Assembly: GCA_019416395.1 (NCBI GenBank)
Contig: DXXH01000006.1
Location: 1 to 39,370, forward strand
Direction: 5' to 3'
Length of the DNA: 39,370 nucleotides
Source of the DNA: Clostridiales bacterium
Lineage (GTDB): Bacteria; Bacillota; Clostridia; Oscillospirales; Acutalibacteraceae
Made by a program: the position numbers and the translations under genes. The notes beneath the pieces are model-generated. The model saw nothing but the letters and a program-made list of their open reading frames with translations. It was not told where the DNA came from and did not search any database. Shown piece by piece: positions 1-7,667 of the stretch (within the stretch, counting starts at the first letter, position 1; each line of letters opens with the position of its first letter).

Positions 1-525
1 CAGCAGGCCAGCAAAAGCCTTGCCATGACGAGCCTCGTCGCGGGCCATCTCATGTACGGTGTCATGGATAGCGTCCAGGTTCAAAGCCTTAGCCTTCTTA
101 GCCAGCTCAGTCTTACCCATGGTAGCGCCATTCTCAGCTTCTACGCGCATCTCCAGATTCTTCTTGGTGGAGTCGGTAACAACCTCGCCCAGCAGCTCGG
201 CAAACTTAGCAGCATGCTCAGCCTCTTCATAAGCAGCCTTCTCCCAATACAGGCCGATTTCGGGATAGCCTTCGCGATGAGCCACACGAGCCATGGCCAG
301 GTACATGCCAACCTCAGTGCACTCGCCCTGGAAATTCTCACGCAGGCCCTGCAGGATTTCCTCGTCAACGCCCTTGGCAACGCCTACCACATGCTCGGCA
401 GCCCAGGTCATCTCGCCAGCCTGCTCAACGAACTTGTCAGCGGGAGCGCCGCACACGGGGCACTTCTCGGGAGCAGCTTCGCCTTCATGAACATAACCGC
501 AAACCGGACATACAAACTTTTTCAT
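1..525 (-). CDS. Reverse rubrerythrin (rubredoxin-diiron peroxidase), C-terminus outside window
   Basis: The reverse strand encodes 175 codons without a stop, starting MKKFVCPVCGYVHEGEAAP, so the 3' end lies left of the window. An N-terminal rubredoxin-like iron site is visible as CPVCG at residues 6-10 and CPVCG at 22-26. It is followed by a ferritin-like four-helix diiron domain with the carboxylate/histidine motifs ECTEVGMY, EEAEHAAK and EARHGKAF. The rubredoxin domain preceding the diiron domain is the 'reverse' rubrerythrin arrangement of clostridia, where the protein reduces hydrogen peroxide and oxygen with NADH-derived electrons. GGAGG at about 535-540 fixes the start at 525. perR lies upstream on the same strand, which fits a peroxide-responsive role. 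Confidence 0.9.
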   Translation of the reverse strand, partial: MKKFVCPVCGYVHEGEAAPEKCPVCGAPADKFVEQAGEMTWAAEHVVGVAKGVDEEILQGLRENFQGECTEVGMYLAMARVAHREGYPEIGLYWEKAAYEEAEHAAKFAELLGEVVTDSTKKNLEMRVEAENGATMGKTELAKKAKALNLDAIHDTVHEMARDEARHGKAFAGLL

Positions 526-679
526 AATAGAGATTCCTCCATTTTAAAAATTTTTTATTTTAATTTAGTGGGGCTTTTCATAAAATTGTTAAAGCAGTTT
601 TCCTTTACACGCTTACTAAACTAGAACGATTTTCCAGTAAATTCCTGGATTTTTTATTTTGTTCCTAGCACATCGCGTG

Positions 680-706
680 AAAAGGCAAATTCCTTGACAG
701 CCTTTT
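680..706 (-). terminator. Weak hairpin at the end of perR
   Basis: AAAAGGC (680-686) and GCCTTTT (700-706) form a 7-bp stem with a 13-nt loop, overlapping the perR stop codon. The T run is part of the stem, so termination would be modest and rubrerythrin could be partly read through from perR. The 526-704 gap otherwise holds AT-rich leader DNA of the rubrerythrin gene; I found no convincing -35/-10 pair there. Confidence 0.35.
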
Positions 707-1106
707 ACTGGAGATATGTTTTCTCACATTGGGGACACACGCCTTCAAAAAGAACCCGGGCACTTTCCAGTTTTAAATGAAAACGGGAAGATAGCTCCAG
801 CAGCTCTTCTTTCTGAAAAAATTCCTCAGGGATATCCAGCACCGCTCCGCACCGCTTGCAGATAAAATGGGCGTGGGGCTCCACCCGGCCATCAAAATGC
901 TCTTGTCCATTGATCACCCCAACACTGACTGCCTTCCCTGTCTCACAGAATTTTTTCAAATTCCGGTATACTGTGCCCAGACTCAGATTGGGATAGCGGG
1001 GCTTCAGCTTGGCGTAGACCCAATCGGCCGTAGGATGGACGGTAGTCTCTTGCAGCGTGTTCAGGATCGCAATCCGTTTCCTGCTAAAATTCTCACGCTT
1101 TTCCAA
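705..1106 (-). CDS. perR: PerR, peroxide-sensing Fur-family repressor
   Basis: A 133-aa Fur-family protein. The winged helix shows LSLGTVYRNL at residues 41-50. Two CxxC pairs (C83/C86 and C124/C127) form the structural zinc site. The metal-sensing site has H24 (in HPTAD), H70, H78 and H80. The residue five positions after C86 is Asp (D91), as in PerR, where Fur carries Glu; this Asp is what allows iron-catalysed histidine oxidation in PerR. Rubrerythrin, a classic PerR target, follows on the same strand. A promoter and a Per-box-like sequence lie upstream, suggesting autoregulation. The family call is certain; PerR rather than Fur rests on the Asp and the neighbour. Confidence 0.88.
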   Translation of the reverse strand: MEKRENFSRKRIAILNTLQETTVHPTADWVYAKLKPRYPNLSLGTVYRNLKKFCETGKAVSVGVINGQEHFDGRVEPHAHFICKRCGAVLDIPEEFFQKEELLELSSRFHLKLESARVLFEGVCPQCEKTYLQ

Positions 1107-1181
1107 ACTCAGCTCGTTCCTTTCTGTGCCATTTCCCAGACTGGTTCCGGGTTTTTCACCCTTTCTCTTGTCTGTGACCTT

Positions 1182-1210
1182 AGTATAGCACAGCTTTCTC
1201 TGTTTGTAAA
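1182..1210 (-). promoter_or_regulatory. Sigma-A-type promoter of perR
   Basis: On the minus strand TTTACA (1205-1210) and TATACT (1182-1187) are separated by exactly 17 bp, about 75 bp upstream of the perR start codon. Confidence 0.7.
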
Positions 1211-1211
1211 G

Positions 1212-1226
1212 TAGTAATTGTTATTA
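1212..1226 (-). promoter_or_regulatory. Per-box-like operator next to the perR -35
   Basis: The 15-mer TAGTAATTGTTATTA matches the Bacillus Per box consensus TTATAATNATTATAA at 10 of 14 scored positions by my count. It abuts the -35 element of the perR promoter. In an AT-rich stretch a chance match is possible, so this is suggestive only. Confidence 0.4.
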
Positions 1227-1250
1227 TTTTTAGTTTTTTCTTTGAACCTT

Positions 1251-1919
1251 TTATGAATGGACTACTTCAGCCAATGCCTTCATCAAAGCGCGCTGGCTCT
1301 TTTCCTCGCTAACCGCCACCAGCTCGTCCCCTGCCTGCAATATGGTTGAACCATTGGGAATGGTAAGCACACCCCGGCGAATCAGGGAAATCACCAGCGT
1401 ACCGCTGGGAAACGTGATGTCCTTCAGCGCCACGCCGTCCAAAGCGGTGTTGGGGGGCAACGTCATAGAACAAATCCCCGCCTTTCCCTGGTTCAAGGTG
1501 GCAATCAGGTGCATGTGGGCCAAGTCTGCTTCCTGTTCAATCATCTTGGTGAGAATATCCGTGCTGCTCACCGTATTCTCAATGCCAAGCACTCGGAACG
1601 TTTCAATATTCCGGGGATCATTCACCCGGGAAATCACTTTTTTGGCATGAAAATGATCCCTGGCCAGCTGACAGGCCACCAGGTTATCCTGATCACTTCC
1701 GGTAACGCACATAAAACAATCGGCGTCCTGCGCGCCTGCCGCTTCCAACACGGATACATTGGTCCCGTCTCCGCGGAAAATCGCAGCGTCCAAATCGTCC
1801 GCTAAGCGTTCGCATTTCTGGCGGTCCCGCTCAATCAAACTGACAATATGCCGCTTTTCCAACAAAATCCGCGCCAGATTCCACCCGGCCTTACCGCCGC
1901 CTACAATCACCATCTTCAT
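1251..1919 (-). CDS. TrkA/KtrA-type RCK protein, copy 2 of the tandem
   Basis: A 222-aa cytosolic protein with an N-terminal Rossmann RCK_N domain (nucleotide motif VIVGGGKAGWNLA near the start, acidic residue after strand 2 in SLIERD) and a C-terminal RCK_C domain from about residue 140. Such proteins bind NAD(H) or ATP and gate Trk/Ktr potassium uptake channels at the membrane. It begins 17 nt after the preceding RCK gene and is probably co-transcribed with it. The usual membrane partner (TrkH/KtrB) is not in this window. Start chosen at the ATG following GGGGGAGA. The exact potassium system is not determined. Confidence 0.85.
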   Translation of the reverse strand: MKMVIVGGGKAGWNLARILLEKRHIVSLIERDRQKCERLADDLDAAIFRGDGTNVSVLEAAGAQDADCFMCVTGSDQDNLVACQLARDHFHAKKVISRVNDPRNIETFRVLGIENTVSSTDILTKMIEQEADLAHMHLIATLNQGKAGICSMTLPPNTALDGVALKDITFPSGTLVISLIRRGVLTIPNGSTILQAGDELVAVSEEKSQRALMKALAEVVHS

Positions 1920-1936
1920 GTCCGGTTCTCCCCCTT

Positions 1937-2560
1937 TCAGTCAATCTTCCTGCTGCAAACCAGGAAATCTCCCTGCTCTAAGGGGATCTCTTCCCGCTGT
2001 GCCTTCAGCAAAAATTGGCCGTCCTCTTTGATCACCCCGAAAAGACCGTCTCCCGGCCGCAAATCCAGGCTGGCAGTGGTGTGGCCATAATACCGGTGCT
2101 CTACCGGAATCACAATCAGGGAGACTGATGTGGTCCCAAACGTGATCTGCCGGCTCTGCCAGGGACTGGTCAAGGCCGTCACCAGCTTGTCCCCTGCCAT
2201 ATTGGTGGGACACACCGTCTGCAATCCAAACCGCTCAAAGATGGTTTCCCGATAGGGGTCGGAAATACGGGCGATCACTTTGGGGATCCCAAAAAAGTTC
2301 TTGGCGATCTGGCCCACAGTAATATTTAAGTTGTCGTCCGGCGTGGTCACCGCCACCGCGTCGCAACCCTCAATCCCAGCAGACCGCAGGCTTTTAATAT
2401 CCATGGGAAATCCAACCGCCGTCACACCGCTGTAATCCGGGCTGAGCTGGGCCAGGTTTTCCTGGCTGGCGTCGATCACCACCACGTCGTGGCCTGCTTC
2501 ATCAAGCATTTCTGCTGTTTTCCGGCCCAATAATCCGCCGCCAACAATCATAATATTCAT
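1937..2560 (-). CDS. TrkA/KtrA-type RCK protein, copy 1 of the tandem
   Basis: A 207-aa paralogue of the next gene, with the Rossmann motif IMIVGGGLLGRKTA, an acidic residue after strand 2 (VVVIDAS) and a C-terminal RCK_C-like region. It is the first gene of a two-gene unit of gating subunits for potassium transport. Two different RCK subunits side by side suggest a heteromeric gating ring or one subunit per transporter, which is inference. The start ATG has an AAAGGA-type ribosome site upstream. No Trk/Ktr membrane subunit is seen nearby. Confidence 0.83.
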   Translation of the reverse strand: MNIMIVGGGLLGRKTAEMLDEAGHDVVVIDASQENLAQLSPDYSGVTAVGFPMDIKSLRSAGIEGCDAVAVTTPDDNLNITVGQIAKNFFGIPKVIARISDPYRETIFERFGLQTVCPTNMAGDKLVTALTSPWQSRQITFGTTSVSLIVIPVEHRYYGHTTASLDLRPGDGLFGVIKEDGQFLLKAQREEIPLEQGDFLVCSRKID

Positions 2561-2653
2561 ATCCGCTTCGTCCTTTCTAAACCTCAGGAAACAGAGCCCA
2601 TTGCCCTGTCCATTCCCCTTTTTTCACCATACCAATCAAAAAGCCTTGTTAGG

Positions 2654-2684
2654 AAAAAGAGAACGGCGTTATTCGCCGTCCTCT
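2654..2684 (-). terminator. Intrinsic terminator with the lipoprotein stop codon in its loop
   Basis: On the minus strand AGAGGACGGCG, loop AATAA, CGCCGTTCTCT form an 11-bp stem with one G-U pair, followed by TTTTT. The TAA stop of the lipoprotein gene (2669-2671) lies in the loop, so translation reaches the hairpin. Confidence 0.8.
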
Positions 2685-3196
2685 GTGTTTTCCGAAGCAG
2701 AAGAAGTACTGGTACTTGATGAGCTTGCATCAGGTGTGGGAGAAGGCGACGCTTCCGAGGAACCTGCCTCAGAAGACTGGCTGCTGGAAGAGTCTTCGCT
2801 GCTGGTCGTCCCATTCCGGAGCTGATTGTACTCGTCCAAGGTGATTTCGATCACTTCCGCGTATTCCGCCGAAACATAAGCGGTCTTTCCTTCATACTGC
2901 ACTTGATACCAGCCGTTCTGGGCGTCTTCCATCAGCAGGGCCAGCCGCTGGCCATTTTCCGCCAAACCCAGGATCTCGCTGTCCGTAGAAGCTTCCGCAC
3001 GGACATTCAATCCGGAATCCGCGGTAACCCGCAGCGCTTTCGCCATCTGAGGGGCCGGCGTGGGGGTAGGGGTAACCGTGGCGGGAGTGCCAGACGAAAC
3101 ACTGGAACTATTCTCGTCTTTCTTATCCCCGCCGCACCCGCTGAATATCAAAGCGATCAGGCAAAGAACCAGGGTCAAACTCACAAGCTTTTTCAT
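2669..3196 (-). CDS. Secreted SH3-domain lipoprotein
   Basis: A 175-aa protein starting MKKLVSLTLVLCLIALIFSGC: a lipoprotein signal peptide with lipobox IFSGC and the lipidated cysteine at residue 21. A low-complexity Thr/Pro stretch (TPTPTPAP) follows, then a bacterial SH3 domain (about residues 55-115, with SGLNVRAEAS, NGQRLALL and GWYQVQYEGKTAYV), then a Ser/Thr-rich tail. SH3b domains of this kind usually bind cell-wall peptides. It is expected on the outer face of the membrane. An in-frame upstream extension was rejected because the signal peptide begins at this ATG, with AAGGAG 11 nt upstream. It appears monocistronic. Confidence 0.85.
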   Translation of the reverse strand: MKKLVSLTLVLCLIALIFSGCGGDKKDENSSSVSSGTPATVTPTPTPAPQMAKALRVTADSGLNVRAEASTDSEILGLAENGQRLALLMEDAQNGWYQVQYEGKTAYVSAEYAEVIEITLDEYNQLRNGTTSSEDSSSSQSSEAGSSEASPSPTPDASSSSTSTSSASENTEDGE

Positions 3197-3353
3197 CTGT
3201 ACAAACACTCCTTTTCCAAAAGTACTATGTAACTTTATTGTAACATAAACCAGGGAAAAGTCCACAAGTTTTTTCCCTTTTTCCTACTTTACCCAGCTCC
3301 TGGATCGCCAAAAAGCAGCGTAAAAAATTTTTCAAAAAAATTTCTTTTTACCC

Positions 3354-3382
3354 TTGACTTTCCTCTTGCGCTGAGCTATAAT
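3354..3382 (+). promoter_or_regulatory. Strong promoter of the tRNA unit
   Basis: TTGACT (3354-3359), 17 bp, TATAAT (3377-3382). Transcription would begin near 3389, just ahead of tRNA-Thr. This is one of the closest matches to consensus in the window. Confidence 0.85.
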
Positions 3383-3402
3383 AATCAAGCGCTAAAAAAT
3401 CC

Positions 3403-3478
3403 GCTGGTGTAGCTCAGTTGGTAGAGCAGCTGATTTGTAATCAGCAGGTCAGGGGTTCGAGTCCGTTCACCAGCTCCA
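3403..3478 (+). tRNA. tRNA-Thr (anticodon TGT)
   Basis: A 76-nt cloverleaf with acceptor stem GCTGGTG (3403-3409) pairing with CACCAGC (3468-3474), D-arm AGCTCAGTTGGTAGAGC, anticodon arm CTGATTTGTAATCAG (anticodon TGT, reads ACA), T-arm GGGGTTCGAGTCC, and an encoded CCA end (3476-3478). Confidence 0.95.
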
Positions 3479-3533
3479 CTAGCAGACAAGCGTTTTTTTA
3501 TAAATACCCTTCCTTTTAGGACAGGGCCTATAT

Positions 3534-3618
3534 GGGGGAGTTCCCGAGTGGCCAAAGGGGGCAGACTGTAAATCTGTTGTCTTCGACTTCAGTGGTTCGA
3601 ATCCACTCTCCCCCACCA
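3534..3618 (+). tRNA. tRNA-Tyr (anticodon GTA)
   Basis: An 85-nt class II tRNA. Acceptor GGGGGAG (3534-3540) pairs with CTCCCCC (3608-3614). The anticodon loop CTGTAAA carries GTA. A long variable arm follows, then a T-arm around GGTTCGAATCC, discriminator A and encoded CCA (3616-3618). It shares the upstream promoter and downstream terminator with tRNA-Thr. Confidence 0.95.
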
Positions 3619-3623
3619 GACTG

Positions 3624-3661
3624 AGCCCAGATGCACTTTGCATCTGGGCTCTTTTCGTTTT
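3624..3661 (+). terminator. Intrinsic terminator of the tRNA unit
   Basis: AGCCCAGATGCA, loop CTT, TGCATCTGGGCT is a perfect 12-bp stem followed by CTTTTCGTTTT. The 3662-3786 stretch beyond it holds no gene I can support. Confidence 0.9.
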
Positions 3662-3786
3662 ATGTTGCTCTGTGTCCTACACCGGGATCGTCTGTAAAAA
3701 CAGTCCCCACCCACTTATTTGATTGGATCCCCAACTTACACAGATTAGGATTTTCCCGGATCGGAAACGCCCCGGCCTTTTTCTAT

Positions 3787-3820
3787 ATAGAAAAGAGCGG
3801 ACCCAACAAAGGATCCGCTC
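3787..3820 (-). terminator. Intrinsic terminator downstream of tex
   Basis: On the minus strand GAGCGGATCC, loop TTTGTT, GGGTCCGCTC form a 10-bp stem with one G-U pair, followed by TTTTC. Confidence 0.8.
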
Positions 3821-3834
3821 CTGATCGTTTCTTT

Positions 3835-6057
3835 TCACCGGGCTCTTTGATTCTTTGGGCTCTTTTCCCGGGTGGGTGCCTTCTGTTTTTCCCCAGTTTC
3901 CTGGTCCCGCATGGTGAGGGAAATCCGCTTTTTCTCCGGTTCTACGGAAAGCACCGTCACTTCTACAATATCCCCTACGGAAAGGACTTCCGAAGGGTGC
4001 CGGATATACCGGTTGGTGATCTGGGAAATATGGACCAAACCGTCCTGATGGACGCCAATATCCACAAACGCACCGAAATCCACCACATTCCGGACCGTTC
4101 CAGACAGTTTCATACCCGGCTTCAAGTCAGAAAGCTCCATCACGTCCGTACGCAGCAAGGGCGGGGGCAGCTGATCCCGAGGATCTCTGCCAGGCTTTTG
4201 CAGCTCGCTGACAATATCCCGCAGCGTGGGCACTCCAATCCCGCATTCTTCCGCCGCTTTTGTTTCTCCAATCTCATTCAGACGGCCAGGGAGCCCGGAC
4301 AAATTTCCCACATCGTCCAAGGTGTACCCACACAAAGTGAGCAGCCGCTTGGCCGCCTCATAAGATTCCGGGTGCACAGCAGTGTGATCTAAGACATTGG
4401 GACTTTCCATCACCCGCAAAAAACCAGCGCACTGCTCAAAGGCTTTGGGACCCAGTTTGGGAACCTTCAGCAGTTCTTTCCGGTTTTGGAAGCCACCATG
4501 CTCTTCCCGGTAAGCAACCACGTTCTGGGAAACTGTGGGGGTAATCCCCGCCACCCGCTTCAACAGCGAGGGAGACGCCGTATTCAGATCCACTCCCACA
4601 CCGTTTACACAGTCTTCCACCACCCCATCCAGAGCTTGGGAAAGCCGTGCCTGAGGCATATCGTGCTGATACTGCCCCACCCCGATGGCTTTAGGGTCGA
4701 TTTTCACCAGCTCTGCCAGGGGATCTTGCAGCCGCCGGGCGATGCTCACCGCCGAACGCAGGGACACGTCAAAGTCGGGAAACTCTTCCGCACCCAATTT
4801 CGAGGCGGAATACACCGAAGCCCCTGCTTCACTGACCACCATATAGGACAGTGGTTTTCCATATTCCTTGATAAATTGGCTGACAAACAGCTCTGATTCC
4901 CGGCTGGCTGTACCGTTGCCAATGGCAATGCAGGTAATGCCGTGCTTATCGCACAATTTCCGAAGCACCCCTTTGGCCTCTTCCACCCGGCTGTGAGGCT
5001 TTGTGGGATAAATCACCCCTGTTTCCAGCACTTTTCCCGTACCATCCACCACGGCCAGCTTGCAGCCTGTACGGTAAGCGGGATCGAATCCCAAAACCAC
5101 CTGGTTTTTCACCGGGGGCTGCATCAGCAGCGGGTGCAGGTTCAACGCAAAGGTGTGAATGGCTTGCTCGTCGGCCATCTCCGTCAGGTCGTTTCGGATT
5201 TCCCGCTCCAAGGAAGGAAACAACAGCCTGGACCAGGAATCTTCCGCCACCTGGCGCAACAATTCCGGAAAGGGATGGTTTTTGGTCAGCACTTCCCGCA
5301 AAATGGAAGGCAGAGGGGATTCCTCTCCAACCTGGATAGATACCTTTAAAAAGCCTTCCTTTTCCCCCCGGTTGATGGCCAGCACCCGGTGACTTTGCAG
5401 CCGCTTGACCGGTTCCTCAAAATCGTAGTACAAGCTGTACACGGAATCCTCTTCTTTGGCGGCTACAGACCGGAGCGAACCGTTTTTCTGAAGCAGGACA
5501 CGCAGCCGCTTCCGAATGGCAGCGTCGTCGGAAAAATCTTCCGCCAAAATGTCCTTGGCTCCTTGCAGCGCATCTTCCGGCGTTTCCACTCCCTTTTCCC
5601 CATTCACATAGGCCTGCGCCAGTTCCTCTGGAGTCTGTGTCAAAATCCGTCCCTTGGAATCCTTCCCCGTCAAAAGCAGCTGGGCCAAGGGTTCCAAGCC
5701 CTTCTCACGGGCAATCCCCGCCCGGGTCCGGCGTTTGGGCCGGTAAGGACGGTACAGGTCTTCCACCTCTGCCAACGTAACCGCTCTATCCAGGGCAGCC
5801 GCCAATTCCGGCGTCAGCTTCCCCTGTTCCTCGACCGCAGTTTTTACCTCTTTGCGCCGTTCCTCAAGCCCTCGCAGGTACGCCAAACGATCCGCCAATT
5901 CCCGAATGGTTTGGTCGTCCATGGCCCCGTGACGTTCTTTCCGATAACGGGCGATAAAGGGCACTGTATTTCCTTCATCCAACAGCTCCACCACGGCTTG
6001 GGCATGTTCTGGCCGAACGTGGAACTCCTGGGCTAAAAGTCCAATCAATTGATCCAT
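3835..6057 (-). CDS. tex: Tex, S1-domain RNA-binding transcription accessory protein
   Basis: A 740-aa protein of the usual Tex length (about 720-780). Visible domains in order: N-terminal Tex helical region (residues about 1-200, with FIARYRKE), a YqgF/RNase-H-like fold in the middle (VLGFDPAYRTGCKLAVVD and IAIGNGTASRESE), tandem helix-hairpin-helix motifs (VGVDLNTASPSLLKRVAGI), and a C-terminal S1 domain (about 640-715, GTVRNVVDFGAFVDIG and DGLVHISQ). Tex binds nucleic acid and interacts with RNA polymerase and the ribosome in the cytoplasm. The start MDQLIGLLAQEF has an AAAGGAG site upstream. The C-terminal tail is short and basic. The gene is monocistronic, with its own terminator. Confidence 0.95.
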   Translation of the reverse strand: MDQLIGLLAQEFHVRPEHAQAVVELLDEGNTVPFIARYRKERHGAMDDQTIRELADRLAYLRGLEERRKEVKTAVEEQGKLTPELAAALDRAVTLAEVEDLYRPYRPKRRTRAGIAREKGLEPLAQLLLTGKDSKGRILTQTPEELAQAYVNGEKGVETPEDALQGAKDILAEDFSDDAAIRKRLRVLLQKNGSLRSVAAKEEDSVYSLYYDFEEPVKRLQSHRVLAINRGEKEGFLKVSIQVGEESPLPSILREVLTKNHPFPELLRQVAEDSWSRLLFPSLEREIRNDLTEMADEQAIHTFALNLHPLLMQPPVKNQVVLGFDPAYRTGCKLAVVDGTGKVLETGVIYPTKPHSRVEEAKGVLRKLCDKHGITCIAIGNGTASRESELFVSQFIKEYGKPLSYMVVSEAGASVYSASKLGAEEFPDFDVSLRSAVSIARRLQDPLAELVKIDPKAIGVGQYQHDMPQARLSQALDGVVEDCVNGVGVDLNTASPSLLKRVAGITPTVSQNVVAYREEHGGFQNRKELLKVPKLGPKAFEQCAGFLRVMESPNVLDHTAVHPESYEAAKRLLTLCGYTLDDVGNLSGLPGRLNEIGETKAAEECGIGVPTLRDIVSELQKPGRDPRDQLPPPLLRTDVMELSDLKPGMKLSGTVRNVVDFGAFVDIGVHQDGLVHISQITNRYIRHPSEVLSVGDIVEVTVLSVEPEKKRISLTMRDQETGEKQKAPTREKSPKNQRAR

Positions 6058-6473
6058 ACTGGGGGTATCTCCTTTCTGACAGCTTTCCGCTCTTGCTCTA
6101 GCTCTGTGGGAAACCGCAGAACCGGCAGGATCCTTGGGATCCCACTGGCAAGGACAGGAAAATCCAGGCGGTTATGTCACTGAAATCCGCCGGGGTTCCT
6201 TTCCCACTTCAGATGTGTATAAGAGACAGGTCACTGTGAATTCACAATCTTAGAAATGGTACCACAACTCTGAATGCTTGACAATCCTTAATTTCTCCCC
6301 CAAAAGCTGGTTTTCCCCGGCTCTGATCTCAAACGGCATCTTTTCAAACATCTCACCAGCAGGCTGTTTCTATCCTGTTGCGCCTGGAATTCAGAATCCA
6401 GACAACCCCCACCCAACCCAAAAAAGTTTCCCATTCTGGACACAAATCAGGGATACCGGGCCAGACCGTCCGA
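6058..6473. other. Gene-free stretch containing a probable assembly join
   Basis: 416 bp between the tex start and the deoB stop. I see no convincing coding region on either strand. The left part (6058-6210) should hold the tex promoter, but no clear -35/-10 pair was found. The right part (6230-6473) should hold the deoB terminator, and no strong hairpin was found. The exact mosaic end at 6211-6229 divides the two parts, so each half may be the truncated end of unrelated sequence. Confidence 0.6.
6211..6229. other. Exact Tn5 mosaic end / Nextera adapter core
   Basis: The 19-mer AGATGTGTATAAGAGACAG is identical to the hyperactive Tn5 mosaic end used in Nextera libraries. There is no second mosaic end, no IS50 or transposase gene, and no 9-bp target duplication (left flank CCCACTTC, right flank GTCACTGTG). 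It is therefore read as library adapter left in the assembly, probably at a chimeric join, and not as a natural transposon end. Confidence 0.93.
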
Positions 6474-7667
6474 TCACTTCAACTCCGAAAGCAGAGAATG
6501 GCCAATGCAATGTTCCGGGACCGACAATTGGAAATTCTTCAAAATAGTGGCGCCTATCCCGGCAAAACTGTCCTGTGTGGGAAGCTGTCCCGTGCTTTTC
6601 ATCGAAGGGGAGTAGGCCAACAGGAAAACCTGTTCCCGGGTGTGGTCCGTTCCCCGATGGGTGGGATCGTTGCCGTGGTCCGCTGTGAGCATCAGCAAAT
6701 CCCCAGGACCCATGGCAGAAAGAAATTTCCCGAGCTCCACGTCAAACTTTTCCAGTTCCTTGGCATAGCCGACTGGGTTCCGCCGGTGGCCCCACAACGC
6801 GTCAAAATCCACCAGATTAGTAAAGCACAGTCCAGAAAATCTCTCTGCCAACAAGCCCCTGGTCTGAACCATTCCTTCCACCGAACTGTCGGAATGCAGA
6901 GATCGGGTCAACCCCCGTCCGGAAAAAATATCCCCGATTTTCCCCACTCCGATCACGTCTTTCCCGTGCTCTTTCAACACCTCTAAATCGGTTTTCTCAA
7001 AGGGCGGCAAAGCGTAATCCCTTCGATGAGAAGTTCGACGGAAGGAACCCTTTGTCTTTCCCACATAGGGCCGGGCAATGACCCGCCCCACTTTCCAACG
7101 GTCTTCCATGGTCAGTTCCCGGGCAATCTCACAGCAGCGGTACAATTCCTCTAGACCAATGGTCTCCTCGCTGGCGGCAATTTGCAGCACGGAATCCGCT
7201 GAGGTGTAAACAATCAGGGAACCGTCCCGCAGCTGCTCCTCACCCAACTCGTCCAAAATCTCCGTGCCGCTGGCACTTTTATTTCCAATCACCTTGCGGC
7301 CCGTACGCCGTTCCAACTCCTGGATCAGCTGAGAAGGAAACCCCGTTTCCGTGAACACCTGAAACGGGGTGGTGATCTTTAACCCCATCATCTCCCAATG
7401 GCCCGTCATGGTATCCTTGCCATTACTGGCTTCCTGAAGATAGCAGCGGTATCCCTTGGTTTGGGAAATAGGCTCCACATGAGGTATGTGATGGAGATTT
7501 GCAAGCCCCAAGGAACGCAGATGAGGGATCTCCAAAGAACCGGCCGCTTGCGCCAAATGGCCCAGCGTATCGGTTCCTTCATCTCCAAACCTGGCAGCGT
7601 CGGGCATGGCCCCTACCCCCAGGGAATCCAGCACAATGAGAAACACTCTTTGATAATTCGGTTGCAT
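6474..7667 (-). CDS. deoB: Phosphopentomutase DeoB
   Basis: A 397-aa cytosolic enzyme that interconverts ribose-1-phosphate (or deoxyribose-1-phosphate) and the 5-phosphate in nucleoside salvage. It belongs to the alkaline phosphatase superfamily. Metal and nucleophile motifs are visible: VLDSLGVGAMPD with D14, GKDTMTGHWE with the catalytic Thr region, NLVDFDALWGHRRN, and TADHGNDPTHRGTDHTRE near the C-terminus. Length matches the family (about 390). The start has AGGAGAA upstream. No pnp/deoD neighbour is visible; upstream is non-coding and downstream is the suspect join. A weak promoter candidate, TTGTAT-17-TAGGAT, lies on the minus strand around 7825-7860. Confidence 0.95.
   Translation of the reverse strand: MQPNYQRVFLIVLDSLGVGAMPDAARFGDEGTDTLGHLAQAAGSLEIPHLRSLGLANLHHIPHVEPISQTKGYRCYLQEASNGKDTMTGHWEMMGLKITTPFQVFTETGFPSQLIQELERRTGRKVIGNKSASGTEILDELGEEQLRDGSLIVYTSADSVLQIAASEETIGLEELYRCCEIARELTMEDRWKVGRVIARPYVGKTKGSFRRTSHRRDYALPPFEKTDLEVLKEHGKDVIGVGKIGDIFSGRGLTRSLHSDSSVEGMVQTRGLLAERFSGLCFTNLVDFDALWGHRRNPVGYAKELEKFDVELGKFLSAMGPGDLLMLTADHGNDPTHRGTDHTREQVFLLAYSPSMKSTGQLPTQDSFAGIGATILKNFQLSVPEHCIGHSLLSELK

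Noticed and set aside
579..593. Per-box-like 15-mer ahead of rubrerythrin
   Set aside because: TCATAAAATTGTTAA matches about 10 of 14 positions, but the region is so AT-rich that this is expected by chance, and no promoter was found with it.
25..624. 199-codon plus-strand open frame at the left edge
   Set aside because: It is antisense to the rubrerythrin gene, which has unmistakable rubredoxin and diiron motifs.
3631..4392. 253-codon plus-strand frame
   Set aside because: It overlaps the tRNA terminator and the tex gene in antisense and has no ribosome site.
6211..6229. Natural Tn5/IS50 insertion
   Set aside because: Only one mosaic end is present, with no transposase and no 9-bp target duplication; the sequence is the engineered mosaic end.
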